Positions 17,533 through 27,634 of a stretch of 64,000 nucleotides of DNA are shown piece after piece. A program made the position numbers and the translations under genes. Numbering within the stretch: position 1 is the stretch's first letter; each line of letters starts with the position of its first letter. The notes under the pieces are model-generated. The model saw only the letters and a program-made list of their open reading frames with translations. It made no database searches and was not told the origin of the DNA. The stretch is taken from positions 1,302,001 to 1,366,000 of the forward strand of contig CAWBTC010000005.1 in the NCBI GenBank assembly GCA_963791635.1, written 5' to 3'. This stretch comes from VFMC01 sp963791635 (GTDB taxonomy: Bacteria; Actinomycetota; Acidimicrobiia; Acidimicrobiales; Ilumatobacteraceae).

Positions 17533-17565
17533 TTGACCGGTACAGTTCTTCGGATACTGTACCGG
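17533..17565 (+). promoter_or_regulatory. Promoter overlapped by a perfect 10-bp inverted repeat
   Basis: CCGGTACAGT (17537-17546) and ACTGTACCGG (17556-17565) are perfect inverted repeats separated by nine bases. TTGACC (17533-17538) and ACTGTA (17556-17561) are 17 bp apart and make a reasonable -35/-10 pair, so a dimeric repressor bound here would block the promoter. An AGGAG site and ATG follow at 17581-17594. Confidence 0.6.
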
Positions 17566-17895
17566 TATAGCTTCCCAGTACAGGAGATCACATGAGCCCG
17601 CTGCACGTCGTGACCGAAGTGTTCACCCCATCCGCCCGCGACGGCCTGGCATTCAGCGCGATGCCCGATGCCCCGGTGCTGCCGTTCACCTGTCCTCGGC
17701 GGCGCGTGCGACGTCTCGGATCAGCGATTCGCCGTGCCGGTGTCCGGGTGCGTTCGTCGCTCCCCCTCGCCACCGACGCCCCGGCGCCGGTGCGTGCGGA
17801 GTGCACACCGCTCTGCACACCGCGTGAACACCGCGCTGAACGGCGAATCGGCGTTTCGGTAGGCATGCGGGGACGACACCGGCAAGAATCAACGG
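17566..17895 (+). other. Region without a recognisable gene; possible short ORF from 17592
   Basis: ATG 17592 follows AGGAGATCAC at ideal spacing and lies behind the strong promoter/operator, so a translated product is expected. The frame begins MSPLHVVTEVFTPSARDGLAF and then SAMPDAPVLPFTC, after which it turns Arg-rich and runs on into the LacI gene in the wrong frame. If one base were removed near 17697, the frame would close at TAG 17862 to give about 90 aa. I do not recognise the product. The segment 17808-17855 contains a degenerate direct repeat of TGCACACCGC type. This may be a decayed or frameshifted gene, or a leader. Confidence 0.3.
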
Positions 17896-18954
17896 GTGCC
17901 GAGAGTGACGCTCCAGACCGTCGCCGATCGTGTGGGCGTGAGCCGCATGACGGTGTCGAACGCATTCTCCAGGCCCGATCAGTTGTCGGTCGAGTTGCGC
18001 CAGCGGATCCTGGCGGCCGCCGAGGCACTCGGGTACGCGGGGCCCGATCCTGCTGCCAGGGCACTCGCCCGCGGCACGACCGGGTCGGTCGGAGTACTGC
18101 TCACCGACAACCTCCAGTACACGTTCACCGACGAGGTGGCAGCGCTGTTCTTCGGGGCGGTCGCGAGGGAACTCGAGTCGAGCGGCCTCGCGCTCACCCT
18201 GCTGTCGTCATCGACGTTGGCCGGGCACGTCCCGGCACGCGATGTCCCGATGGACGGCGCGCTCATCTATTCGTGCAACACCAACTCGGATGCCATCGAT
18301 TGGCTGCGACGACGCAAGCTCCCGCTCGTGTACGTCGACCAGACACCTGTCGCCGGCTTCGCCAGCATCAACATCGACGATCGCTCCGGCGCGAGAGCGG
18401 CAGCGGAACACCTCGTCGACCTCGGGCATCGCCGTGTCGGCATCATCACTTCGGACTACGGAGGTCGCACCGGCATGATCGACCAGCCGATCGATGACTC
18501 CACGGCACACGTCAGCCGTCAGCGCATGCTCGGCTGGCTCGACGCGCTCTCCGGACGAGGCGTGGAGCCGGTCGTGGTGCAGCACAACTTCCCGGGTGAG
18601 GCCACGGGCCACGCCGGAGCCGAACTGCTCCTCGATCTCACCGAGCGGCCGACAGCGATCCTGTGCTTCTCCGACGCGATGGCGTACGGCGTGGTGCAGG
18701 TGGCACAGGAGCGAGGCCTGCAGGTGCCACGCGACCTGTCCGTCGTGGGTTTCGATGACAACCCGCTGGCGGCGCGCATGCGCCCGTCGCTCACCACCGT
18801 CCGCCAGGATGTGGCCGCGAAGGGCAACGCGGCTGCCACCGAGCTGCGCGCCGCATTGGATCGCGCCAAGGCCGGCACCACGTCGAGGGCCAGACGGATC
18901 GTGATCCCCACCGAACTGATCATCCGCGACAGCACCACCGGCCCTCCATCGTGA
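17896..18954 (+). CDS. LacI-family transcriptional regulator
   Basis: Encodes 352 aa from GTG 17896. The N-terminal LacI helix-turn-helix is clear (VTLQTVADRVGVSRMTVSNAFSRPDQLS, with the hinge-helix LRQRILAAAEALGY). The periplasmic-binding-protein-like core shows GVLLTDN, INIDDRSGARAAAEHLVDLGHRRVGII, ILCFSDAMAYGVVQVAQERGLQVPRDLSVVGFDDN and LTTVRQDVAAKG. Such proteins usually respond to sugars or nucleosides. No sugar-utilisation gene is adjacent; the next genes encode a MacB/LolD-type transporter, so the target is unclear. It may act on the promoter at 17533. Confidence 0.9.
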   Translation: MPRVTLQTVADRVGVSRMTVSNAFSRPDQLSVELRQRILAAAEALGYAGPDPAARALARGTTGSVGVLLTDNLQYTFTDEVAALFFGAVARELESSGLALTLLSSSTLAGHVPARDVPMDGALIYSCNTNSDAIDWLRRRKLPLVYVDQTPVAGFASINIDDRSGARAAAEHLVDLGHRRVGIITSDYGGRTGMIDQPIDDSTAHVSRQRMLGWLDALSGRGVEPVVVQHNFPGEATGHAGAELLLDLTERPTAILCFSDAMAYGVVQVAQERGLQVPRDLSVVGFDDNPLAARMRPSLTTVRQDVAAKGNAAATELRAALDRAKAGTTSRARRIVIPTELIIRDSTTGPPS

Positions 18955-19103
18955 GTCTGCGAGTCGAGCGCACGGATACCGAGGAGCTCGACCGAGTCCT
19001 CGTCTCCTCGTCGGTCCGACTGCGATCGAGTCGGGACCTTCTTCCCTGGCGTCTGCCGGATGCCCGACGGATCCTGGGATGAGATTGCGACAAGGAGGAA
19101 CGC

Positions 19104-19862
<759 letters not shown>

Positions 19863-19865
19863 GCC

Positions 19866-22415
19866 GTGTTCCGCCTGGCTGTGAGATCGATGCTCGCCAA
19901 GAAGCGCCGGCTGTTCGCGACCGCCATGTCGGTCATGCTCGGCATCGCCTTCCTCGCTGGCACCTTCGTGTTCACCGACACGATCCAACGCACCTTCGAC
20001 GATCTGTTCGAGAGCATCTATGCCGAGACCGACACCATCGTGCGCGCCGGCACGAGCGTCGAGTCGGACATGGGCATGGTCCAACGTGGCCGGATTCCTG
20101 AATCGACGATCGAGACGGTGGCGGCCGTGGACGGCGTGGCCGAGGCCGAGGGGTACGTCTCGTCGTACGCGCAGATCATCGACGCGAAAGGCGATCCGAT
20201 CGGCAACCCCGCACAGGGCGCGCCGACGTTCGGGATGAACTTCGGTGAAGGGCCCGCCAACCCGTGGACCCTCACCGACGGCAGCCGGGCACCCGGCCCG
20301 GGGGAGCTCGTGGTCGATCAGGGCAGCCTGGACACAGGTGATCTGAGGATCGGCGACACCGTGGCGGTCATCACCCAGACCGGCCTGCACGAGTTCCCGC
20401 TCGTCGGTGCCGTCCGGTTCGGCTCCGTCGACTCGCCAGGCGGCGCCAACGTGGCGCTGTTCGACCTGGAGACGGCACAACAGGTGCTGCTCGGTGCCGA
20501 CGGCGAGGTGGACGGCGTCTACGTCGAAGCCGAGGACGGGATCAGCGAGGTCGAGATCACCGAGCGCATCGCCGCGGCGCTGCCCGCAGGGATCGAGGCC
20601 GTGACCGGCACGCAGATGACCGAAGAGACGCAGGACCAGATGAAGCAGGGTCTGAGCTTCCTCACCACGTTCCTGCTCGTGTTCGCTGCGATCGGCCTGG
20701 TGGTCGCGTGCTTCACCATCTACAACACCTTCCAGATCATCGTCACCCAGCGCAGCAAGGAGATGGCGATGATGCGAGCGATCGGCGCGACGCGCCGCCA
20801 GGTGCTCGGTGCCCAACTGCTCGAAGCCCTCGTCCTCGGTGTCGTCGCGTCGGTGCTGGGTCTTGCGGCCGGCATCGCGGTGGCGGGCGGCCTGAAGGCG
20901 ATGATGGCTGCATTCGGGATCGACATCCCGGCCGGCGGCACCGTGCTCGAGCCAAGGACCGTGGTCGCTGCGCTCGTGGTCGGCACGCTCGTCACAGTGT
21001 GCTCGGCCGTGTTCCCGTCGATCAGAGCGTCGCGGATCCGGCCACTCGCGGCGATCCGGTCGCTCGACGCACCCACCGACACCACGGCCGACCGGCGTCG
21101 GATGTTCGAAGGGCTCGCGCTGATCGCGCTCGGCACGCTTGGCTTCGTCGCCGGCCTCGGCGGTGCAGGGCTGCTGTGGGTGGGCATCGGCGCGCTGTTG
21201 ACCTTCGTCGCCGTGTCGGTGCTCAGCCCGTTGCTCGCACGGCCATTCTCCAGGTGGACCGGTACCCCGATCGCCCTCGCGACCGGCACCACCGGTGTGC
21301 TCGCACGCCAGAACGCGGGGCGCAACCCGAAGCGCACCGCCCGTTCGGGTGGCGCACTCATGATCGGCGTCGCTCTCGTGGGCGCGATCGCGATCATCGC
21401 GGCGACGGCCAAGGACTGGACTCGCGACATCTTCGGCGATCAGTTCCAGGGTGACTTCGTCGTGGCCACCGACACCTTCGGCTTCGGCGGTCTGAGCCCC
21501 GACGTCGCGCAGGCGATCGGTGCTCTCCCCGAGGTCGACGCCGCCGCCGGCATCCGCATCGGATCGGCACTCGACCTGACGGACGGCAGCAAGGACACGG
21601 GCTACTCCTCGGTCGACCCGTCCGTCACCGGGCGAGTGTTCGATCTGGGCATGGTGTCCGGATCGCTCGAGGCGCTCGACATCGACGGCATCCTGGTGGA
21701 CGACGACGAAGCCGACGGCCGCAACTTGGACGTCGGCGACCAGCTCGAGTTCCGTTTCCTCAATGGCACCACACGCACCCTCACGATTCGGGGCATCTAC
21801 CGGGAGGACGACCTCGCCGGACCGTTCGTGATCAGCCATGCGCTCCACGAACGAAGCGGTACCGATCAGTTCGACTTCTCGGTGTACGTGCGGGTGGCCG
21901 ACGGTGTCAGCGACGCGGACGCCGAGCGGGCGATCGCACCCATCGTGGCCGAGTTCCCCAACGCCGAGCTGAAGAGCAGGACCCAGTACATCGACGATCA
22001 GGCAGCGCAGATCGATCAGATCGTGAACCTGATGTACGGACTGCTCGGTCTCGCGATCGTGATCGCCTTGCTGAGCATCGCCAACAGCATCTCGCTGTCC
22101 ATCCACGAGCGGGTCCGCGAGATCGGGCTGCTCCGGGCGGTCGGGATGACCCGCCACCAGGTGGGCAGCGTGGTGCGGTGGGAAGTCGTGATCATCTCGT
22201 TGTTCGGCACCGCGCTCGGCACCTTGCTCGGACTGTTCTTCGGTTGGTCGATCAGCGTGACGTTGCGCGGCGAGGGGCTCGGCGTGTTCATCGTGCCGAC
22301 GACCGCGATCGCGATGACTGCCACGCTGGCAGTCGCCGGCAGCGTGCTGGCGTCGCTCCGACCGGCGTGGCGGGCCTCGCACCTCGACATCCTCCCCGCG
22401 ATCGCGAGCGAGTGA
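19866..22415 (+). CDS. FtsX-like ABC permease with two FtsX domains
   Basis: Encodes 849 aa from GTG 19866. An N-terminal helix (RRLFATAMSVMLGIAFLAGTFVF) anchors a large extracytoplasmic region (about residues 40-260). The first FtsX block follows at about 260-400 (FLTTFLLVFAAIGLVVACFTIYNTFQIIV, then KEMAMMRAIGATRRQV). Two further membrane segments, a second extracytoplasmic region (about 530-705) and a second FtsX block (IVIALLSIANSISLSIHERVREIGLLRAVGMTRHQV) complete it. This ten-helix double-FtsX form is common in actinobacteria. It forms the exporter with the preceding ATPase. Confidence 0.93.
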   Translation: MFRLAVRSMLAKKRRLFATAMSVMLGIAFLAGTFVFTDTIQRTFDDLFESIYAETDTIVRAGTSVESDMGMVQRGRIPESTIETVAAVDGVAEAEGYVSSYAQIIDAKGDPIGNPAQGAPTFGMNFGEGPANPWTLTDGSRAPGPGELVVDQGSLDTGDLRIGDTVAVITQTGLHEFPLVGAVRFGSVDSPGGANVALFDLETAQQVLLGADGEVDGVYVEAEDGISEVEITERIAAALPAGIEAVTGTQMTEETQDQMKQGLSFLTTFLLVFAAIGLVVACFTIYNTFQIIVTQRSKEMAMMRAIGATRRQVLGAQLLEALVLGVVASVLGLAAGIAVAGGLKAMMAAFGIDIPAGGTVLEPRTVVAALVVGTLVTVCSAVFPSIRASRIRPLAAIRSLDAPTDTTADRRRMFEGLALIALGTLGFVAGLGGAGLLWVGIGALLTFVAVSVLSPLLARPFSRWTGTPIALATGTTGVLARQNAGRNPKRTARSGGALMIGVALVGAIAIIAATAKDWTRDIFGDQFQGDFVVATDTFGFGGLSPDVAQAIGALPEVDAAAGIRIGSALDLTDGSKDTGYSSVDPSVTGRVFDLGMVSGSLEALDIDGILVDDDEADGRNLDVGDQLEFRFLNGTTRTLTIRGIYREDDLAGPFVISHALHERSGTDQFDFSVYVRVADGVSDADAERAIAPIVAEFPNAELKSRTQYIDDQAAQIDQIVNLMYGLLGLAIVIALLSIANSISLSIHERVREIGLLRAVGMTRHQVGSVVRWEVVIISLFGTALGTLLGLFFGWSISVTLRGEGLGVFIVPTTAIAMTATLAVAGSVLASLRPAWRASHLDILPAIASE

Positions 22416-22480
22416 CCTGCGACCCGGAGCCGTCGAGGAGGTAGCAGTTGCAGCGGTTGCAGATGTCGTTGACCCTGCAG

Positions 22481-23441
22481 TCAGGTGTTCGGTGATGCGG
22501 AGTCGCTCGACGACCGGAGTCCGCGGTGCCACGCCAGTTGATGCGCGAGTCCCTCCGCCGGCGCCGACGACCGCGCGATACCCGAACTGCTCCCTCGCCT
22601 TGTCGCAGACTGCGCGCGTGGCTCGCTGGTCACCGGGGCGGGGGTCAGCCCACACCAGTTGAGGCGCGACGCCGGCCGCGGCCGCGAGCAGATCGATCGC
22701 ATCGATGACCGACACGATCTCGCCACCACCGATGTTGTAGGCCTCGCCGATCTCCGCCCCCGAAAGCGCGAGCACGGTGCCCGCCACGCAGTCATCGATG
22801 TAGGTGTTCGACCGTGTCTGCTTGCCGTCCCCGAAGATCGTGATCGGCCGGCTGTCCAGGAGGGCTTCGCTGAAGATGTGGTACCCCATGTCCGGTCGCT
22901 GCCGCGGTCCGTAGATGCTGAAGTAGCGGAGGATCGAGGCCGGGAAGTCGAACTGCCTGACGTTCGCCATCACGAGGTGCTCGGCAGCCAGCTTCGTCAC
23001 CCCGTAGGGCGACACGGGCTCCAACGGCATCGTCTCGTCGCCCTCGGCGTCAGCGCCGTACACCGACGAGGTCGAGATGTGCACGAACCGGCCGACGCCC
23101 GTGGCGCGACATGCGTCGACGAGGCGTGACGTCCCGACGACGTTGCAGCCGGTGTAGAGCTCGATGTCGGTCCAGCTGCGCGACAGGCCTGGCATCGCTG
23201 CGAGATGCACCACTGCATCGATGCCCTCCAGGTGGGGCGACAGCTGGTCGGTCCGCAGATCGCACTCGACGAACGAGTAGCTCGGAGCGGCGCGAGCGTG
23301 TGCGAGATTGCGCTCCTTGATCGAGCGGTCGTAGTAGGGCACGAACGAGTCGAGGCCGACGACCTCGTGCCCGGCCGCGAGCAGCGCCTCCCCGAGCGTG
23401 CTGCCGACGAATCCGGCCGCTCCTGTGATCATCACTCTCAT
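22481..23441 (-). CDS. NAD-dependent sugar-nucleotide epimerase, frameshifted near the end
   Basis: Starts at ATG 23441, four bases into the overlap with the upstream kinase gene. It is an extended short-chain dehydrogenase: nucleotide-binding GAAGFVGSTL (residues 7-16), DVVHLAA-type VVHLAAMPG, catalytic S/Y/K seen as STSSVYG and YGVTKLAAEH, and RYFSIYGPRQRPDM. The PYYDRSIKERNL start is typical of UDP-glucuronate/UDP-glucose 4-epimerases. After GYRAVV the frame is lost; in the +1 frame the expected ending APAEGLAHQLAWHRG continues to a stop at 22481. Deleting one base near 22566 gives 319 aa. The repair fits a sequence error better than gene decay. It supplies a sugar nucleotide for the exopolysaccharide locus. 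Confidence 0.85.
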
Positions 23442-24160
23442 CGCAGCTCCATCGTGTCGTGGGTCGTGTCGTGGGTCGTGTCGTAGGTCGTGTCGTGGGT
23501 CGTGTCAGCGCATGGTCCGAGCACACGTTCGATCACCGTGCGAGCGATGTCGGCAGCAGCGATCGAACCGGTGTCGAACCTCAGCACCTCGAGGCCACAG
23601 GCGGCAACTGCAGAGACGACCCGATCGAGATCATCGCGCTGGCGAGCCACAGCTGCGAGAGCCGCCGTCTCGTCCGACCCCTTCACCGCGTGCGACTTCG
23701 CGCGCCTGTTGATCCTGCTCACGAGCACGGGATCCGGAGCGTCGAGCACCACGACGGCATCGAGTCGTTGCGCCCACTCACGGATGCGGTCGTCATGCCA
23801 GCGGTCACCCGCAGACGAAGGACGCGCTCCCGCCAGGCGACCGAGCGTGTACAACGGGCCCTGGTCGAGCACCACGTGCTCAGATCCGCCAGAGTCGACG
23901 AGCATGCGGAACGCGCCCAACCGCGCCACCCACGCGATGTGCCGACGAGGGAGGCGACCACGGATCGCGAGCCGCAGCAGGCGCGGCGCTGCTCCGGCCA
24001 CGGCAATCGCCCGCCGCCGGGCCGACGTTGTCGGGGTGACCGATGCAACCACGCGCACGTTCCCCGACGTTGCGAGGCAATCGACCACGGTGGACTTGCC
24101 CGATCCCGCGGGTCCGACCACCTCGATCGCTCGCGATGACGTCGTCACATCGCCGCCCAT
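23438..24160 (-). CDS. P-loop kinase-like protein (DQG type) with DTTH repeat tail
   Basis: Encodes 240 aa. Walker A is EVVGPAGSGKSTVV (about residues 13-26). A VVLDQGPLYTLGRLAG motif (Walker B-like, followed by the switch region) lies near residue 97, and VVVLDAPDPVLVSRINRRAKSHAVKG gives a lid-like Arg-rich segment. This is the general layout of nucleoside-monophosphate kinase-like proteins seen in glycan loci, but it does not match a characterised enzyme. The last 22 residues are (DTTH/Y)n and look like an unselected tail. It overlaps the fusion kinase gene by 16 bases and the epimerase start by four. Confidence 0.7.
   Translation of the reverse strand: MGGDVTTSSRAIEVVGPAGSGKSTVVDCLATSGNVRVVASVTPTTSARRRAIAVAGAAPRLLRLAIRGRLPRRHIAWVARLGAFRMLVDSGGSEHVVLDQGPLYTLGRLAGARPSSAGDRWHDDRIREWAQRLDAVVVLDAPDPVLVSRINRRAKSHAVKGSDETAALAAVARQRDDLDRVVSAVAACGLEVLRFDTGSIAAADIARTVIERVLGPCADTTHDTTYDTTHDTTHDTMELR
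23453..23506. repeat. 12-bp tandem repeat at the 3' end of the kinase gene
   Basis: Four and a half units of CGTGTCGTGGGT (one base change in the third) encode repeated Asp-Thr-Thr-His on the minus strand as the C-terminal tail of the P-loop kinase. Confidence 0.95.
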
Positions 24161-25614
24161 GCGATCGATCGAACCTCGGCGAGCACCTCGTCACGGGGCC
24201 GTGACGCATCGACGACGACGAACGGCGTCGAGGCCCAGTCAGTTGCGCGGATCTCACGATTGCGCTCCCTCACGAAGTGCTCGTCCTGCTCGGGGCGGCG
24301 AGCGACGGCGATCTCGGGGTCGACCGACATCACCAGTGCGAGGTCGGGAGCGAGGATGTGGTCGTAGCAGCGCCGTTCGTACGCCGCGAGCCGGCGTCCG
24401 ATCGGCCCGAGGTCGTCGACACCCGAGAGCGATGCCGTGCGCGATCCATCCATCAACGACAGCTGCGCCAGAGGGAACCGATCGCACACCGCGAGGCCGC
24501 CTGCGGTCGCGAACCGCCGCGCTGCCGCATACGTCCGCCGCCGGTCGCGGGCGTTCAGTGCGTGCCAGACCAGCCATGCGAGACCGGGGCATCGCGTGCC
24601 GATCGACGCCGCTGCCGGCACCCGCGTCGACTCGAACAGTCCGACGAGGCGCCCAGCACGCATCGTCGTCCGCACCACCGTGGAGAGCGCTGACCGCCGG
24701 GGCTTGCCCAGGTGGTACCGGCGCACGTCGAGGTCACGACCGAGGCCCGCGAGCAGCGCACCGACCGACGACGACTTCCCAGAACCGTCGCCACCGATGA
24801 CGGCGATGAGCAGTCCCCCGGCCACGAGCCGCTTGCGGGACGGGATGCGCAAGACCTTGCGAACGAACGCCAGCCGGAACCGCCGAACGACCTTCACGAC
24901 GGTGTCGACCGACGGTGGAAGCGTGCTGTGAGCGGCAAGAGCACGCTGCAGCTTCCATGCTGCCGGCGGTCCGTCGGGGCCGACCCGCCCGCCGGCAATG
25001 GCTCGATGACAGCGATGGAACAGGCCGCGATCGACGAACGGGAGGTGTTCGGCGAGCAACCGATCCACCGCGTCCGGGTCGATCTCGGACTCGAGGAAGC
25101 CGAGCTCTCGGCGCTCGGACGACGACAGGCGACCCTGTCCCGTCAGGACGGCATCGAACGATGCGTGCTTGAGGATCATGCGGATCACGAACACGATGAA
25201 CTCGAGCGAGCGCGGTGGCACGTTGAACAGACCATCGCGCACGGCGCCATCGAGGTACGCGCGCTCGATGGGCAGATGGACGTTCTTGGTCATGTCGTCG
25301 CCGATGAGCAGCTGATGGTGGATGTGGGCATGCACCAGTCGCTGTGAGCCGGGGTCGCTGCCGTACCAGTCGTTGATCCCGGGCAGGCGGACTGCCGCCG
25401 GCAGCTGCGCCGGCTTGAACCCGGTGGCGATCAGGATGCGGGTGAACCGGTCCCCATCGGCCCGGTCCACCAGGAGGTCGAGGTCGTTCTCACCGCTCGC
25501 CGAACGATCGAGAGCGTCGTTGCTCTTGAAGTGGCAGTACCTGATTCCTGCGTCGTCGAGCGCCGCGCACAGCGTGCGCACGATGCACAGCGGGGGGAGA
25601 TCCGTCGTGTGCAT
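24145..25614 (-). CDS. Nucleotidyltransferase-like domain fused to thymidylate-kinase-like domain
   Basis: Encodes 489 aa; the start ATG 25614 is in a TGATG overlap with the glycosyltransferase gene. Residues about 5-260 resemble uncharacterised NTP_transf_5-type nucleotidyltransferases: an HFKSN strand near 30, then the metal-binding D-x-D in GENDLDLLVD, then HAHIHHQLL. Residues about 285-489 are a P-loop kinase: IGGDGSGKSS (Walker A), RRYHLGKP, CDRFPLAQLSLMDG (the thymidylate-kinase DRx motif) and DLALVMSVDPEIAVARRPEQD (lid). A free TMK makes dTDP; a fused, divergent copy in a polysaccharide locus more likely modifies a sugar or lipid carrier, but no activity is known. Its kinase half is paralogous to the protein at 40218-41009. 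Confidence 0.75.
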   Translation of the reverse strand: MHTTDLPPLCIVRTLCAALDDAGIRYCHFKSNDALDRSASGENDLDLLVDRADGDRFTRILIATGFKPAQLPAAVRLPGINDWYGSDPGSQRLVHAHIHHQLLIGDDMTKNVHLPIERAYLDGAVRDGLFNVPPRSLEFIVFVIRMILKHASFDAVLTGQGRLSSSERRELGFLESEIDPDAVDRLLAEHLPFVDRGLFHRCHRAIAGGRVGPDGPPAAWKLQRALAAHSTLPPSVDTVVKVVRRFRLAFVRKVLRIPSRKRLVAGGLLIAVIGGDGSGKSSSVGALLAGLGRDLDVRRYHLGKPRRSALSTVVRTTMRAGRLVGLFESTRVPAAASIGTRCPGLAWLVWHALNARDRRRTYAAARRFATAGGLAVCDRFPLAQLSLMDGSRTASLSGVDDLGPIGRRLAAYERRCYDHILAPDLALVMSVDPEIAVARRPEQDEHFVRERNREIRATDWASTPFVVVDASRPRDEVLAEVRSIAWAAM

Positions 25615-26738
25615 CACCAGGCGAGCCCGAGTCTCGGCGTCATCGTCGACCTCGCCGCGGCGTCGTAGATGGGCACGTAGGCAGCGTGCATCGCGGCGGT
25701 GCTGAACCGGTCCTCGACGATGCGCCGGCATGCGTCGCCCAGCGCTTCGCGCTCGTCGGCCGCCATCGCCGCGATGCGGCCGATCGAAGCTGCGAAGGCC
25801 TCGACGTCCTCACACGGGAGCACTGCGAGTTCCGGCCGGGCGATGTTGATCTCGCGGTGCGGATCGATGTCGGACAACAGGACCGGCGTCCGACACGCCA
25901 TCGCCTCCAGCACAGCAACGGGGAGCCCCTCACCGAACGATGCCGACACGCACAGGTCGCCGGCAGCGAGGCGACGGTGGACCTCGGATCGTTCGAGCAG
26001 ACCGGTGAACCTGACGTGGCCGCGCAACGCGTCTGAACCTTCGACGAGCGCCTCGAGTTCACCGCGCAGCGGGCCGTCTCCGATGATCTGGACGTCCACC
26101 GGTGCGCCCACGCGAGCGACAGCCCGCAGCACCGTCGCCATGTTCTTGATCGGCACGAGGCGACCCACCATGACGATCCGCAGCGGACCGCCGGCATTTC
26201 CCTCGGGCTCGCCGTCAGAGGCGATCGCGGCATCGATGGACGCGATGTCGACAGCATTGGGAACGACGTGAGCCTTGTTTCGCGAGAGTCGCCGCAACCA
26301 CGACGGCATGCTGTCGAGCGCTGCCTGGCTGCAGAACACGATCTGCGGGTAGGCAGCGAAGATCGGGACCATGAGGACCCGGTTCCGCGGCCGGTAGTTC
26401 TTGTACGAGTTCTGAACCGTGTAGACGCAGTTGGCGCGCCGAGCTCTCCGCACTCCGAGAGCTGCCAGCAGGATCACCCCGGTCTGTGGTGCATGCACAT
26501 GGATGACGTCGTAGCTCGATCTCAGCGCTTCGCGGAGCACACGCCAGCCGCTCCGGAACGAACCCGTCCCCGCGTGCATCGTGATCTCCGGCGGACACGG
26601 CAGCGTTGGTGCCAGGAACGACGCAATGGTGATGTCGCGCCGGCTTGCCAGCGGGAGGCAGTGTTCGTTGAACTGCCCGTTCGTCGCCTGCACCTTGAGG
26701 ATCACGTGCAGGACCGACGGTCGTGCCATTGAGCTCAT
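25614..26738 (-). CDS. GT4-family glycosyltransferase
   Basis: Encodes 374 aa (a second ATG at 26729 would remove three residues). GT-B fold, retaining GT4: HVHAPQTGVILLAALG in the acceptor domain, then VVPNAVDIASID, LRIVMVGRLVPIKNMATVLRAVA, VDVQIIGDGPLRGELEALV, VRFTGLLERSEV and the donor-binding EX7E in SFGEGLPVAVLEAMACRTPVLLSD. It transfers a sugar from a nucleotide donor onto the growing lipid-linked repeat on the cytoplasmic face of the membrane. It heads a minus-strand run of four overlapping genes (GT4, fusion kinase, kinase, epimerase). A 109-bp gap separates it from a divergent kinase gene. Confidence 0.92.
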   Translation of the reverse strand: MSSMARPSVLHVILKVQATNGQFNEHCLPLASRRDITIASFLAPTLPCPPEITMHAGTGSFRSGWRVLREALRSSYDVIHVHAPQTGVILLAALGVRRARRANCVYTVQNSYKNYRPRNRVLMVPIFAAYPQIVFCSQAALDSMPSWLRRLSRNKAHVVPNAVDIASIDAAIASDGEPEGNAGGPLRIVMVGRLVPIKNMATVLRAVARVGAPVDVQIIGDGPLRGELEALVEGSDALRGHVRFTGLLERSEVHRRLAAGDLCVSASFGEGLPVAVLEAMACRTPVLLSDIDPHREINIARPELAVLPCEDVEAFAASIGRIAAMAADEREALGDACRRIVEDRFSTAAMHAAYVPIYDAAARSTMTPRLGLAW

Positions 26739-26847
26739 CTTCGCCGCCTCCGCTGTTCTCGCACGACGCGGCAGCGCAATCGCCCCAACGGCGACCGCGT
26801 CGTGGAGGTTGTCCGCCCGCGCCCCACTGCGGTGCAGACTACTGCCT

Positions 26848-27613
26848 ATGCGCGGGACAAGGCCAGGGGACGATCATGTTCGTCTTCGCGACACGACGAT
26901 CCTCGGGCGGTCCACGATCGTGGAGTTCTACGGCATCCCCGGAGCCGGGAAGTCCACGATCGCCGCGGCCGTCGCATCGAGGCTGCTCGCAGCCGGCCAC
27001 GCCGTCGACGAACCGCTCCATGTCGTCTCGCCCTCGCTGCCGTTCGTCCTGCGAGCCGGACGCAAGCTGGCCTACGCAGGGTTCGAGATGCTGTCGCATC
27101 CTCTCGAGTCGATTCGATTGTTGGTCGCGATCTCGCGTTCAGGGCAATCGACGCGCGATCTGATCCACCGCTCGCAGAACTGGCTCGTGGTCCGCGCGCT
27201 GGTCCGGAGATCGAGACGCCGGCCAGGCCTTCACATGTTCGACCAGGGCTTCATCCAGGAACTCGGCTCGATCGGCCTACGCGGCGAGTGGCACACCTGC
27301 CTCACCGTCGCCGGACCTGGGCGCGCGAGATCTCGCGCCGGATGTCGTGATCAACGTGGCAGCCACTGTCGAGACGTGCCAGGAGCGGCTCCGCCTCAGG
27401 CGCGGCGCCCAGAGCCGGCTGGAGTCGATGACCGAGACCGAGCAGGAACAAGCCCTTCACCTGCAGGCTCGCGACCTCGCTGAGATCGAACGGCAGTGGT
27501 TCGGACGATTCGGCACCCGACGAGGGTCTCGTCATCTGTCGATCGACAACTCCGGGCCCAGCATCGATGGCGTGGTCTCCCGCCTGATCTCCGACCTCGT
27601 CGGATCGAGCTGA
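26848..27613 (+). CDS. P-loop kinase-like protein (DQG type), frameshifted
   Basis: Taken from ATG 26848; GTG 26920 is an alternative that starts right at VEFYGIPGAGKST. Walker A is GIPGAGKST, followed by SPSLPFVLRAGRKLAYAGFEM and, near residue 131, HMFDQGFIQELGSI, the same Asp-Gln-Gly motif as the kinase at 23438-24160. After GEWHTCLTVA the frame is lost; in the +1 frame DLGARDLAPDVVINVAATVETC... continues to a stop at 27613 (lid region ERLRLRRGAQSR). Removing one G near 27312 restores 254 aa. It is convergent with the Wzz-like gene. Substrate unknown; the neighbourhood implies a role in surface-glycan assembly. Confidence 0.65.
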
Positions 27614-27634
27614 GGCATTCGCCCGACGTCGCGG

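Noticed and set aside
23453..23506. Tandem repeats such as this as a possible CRISPR array
   Set aside because: The units are 9-18 bp and contiguous, with no spacers; no cas gene is present.
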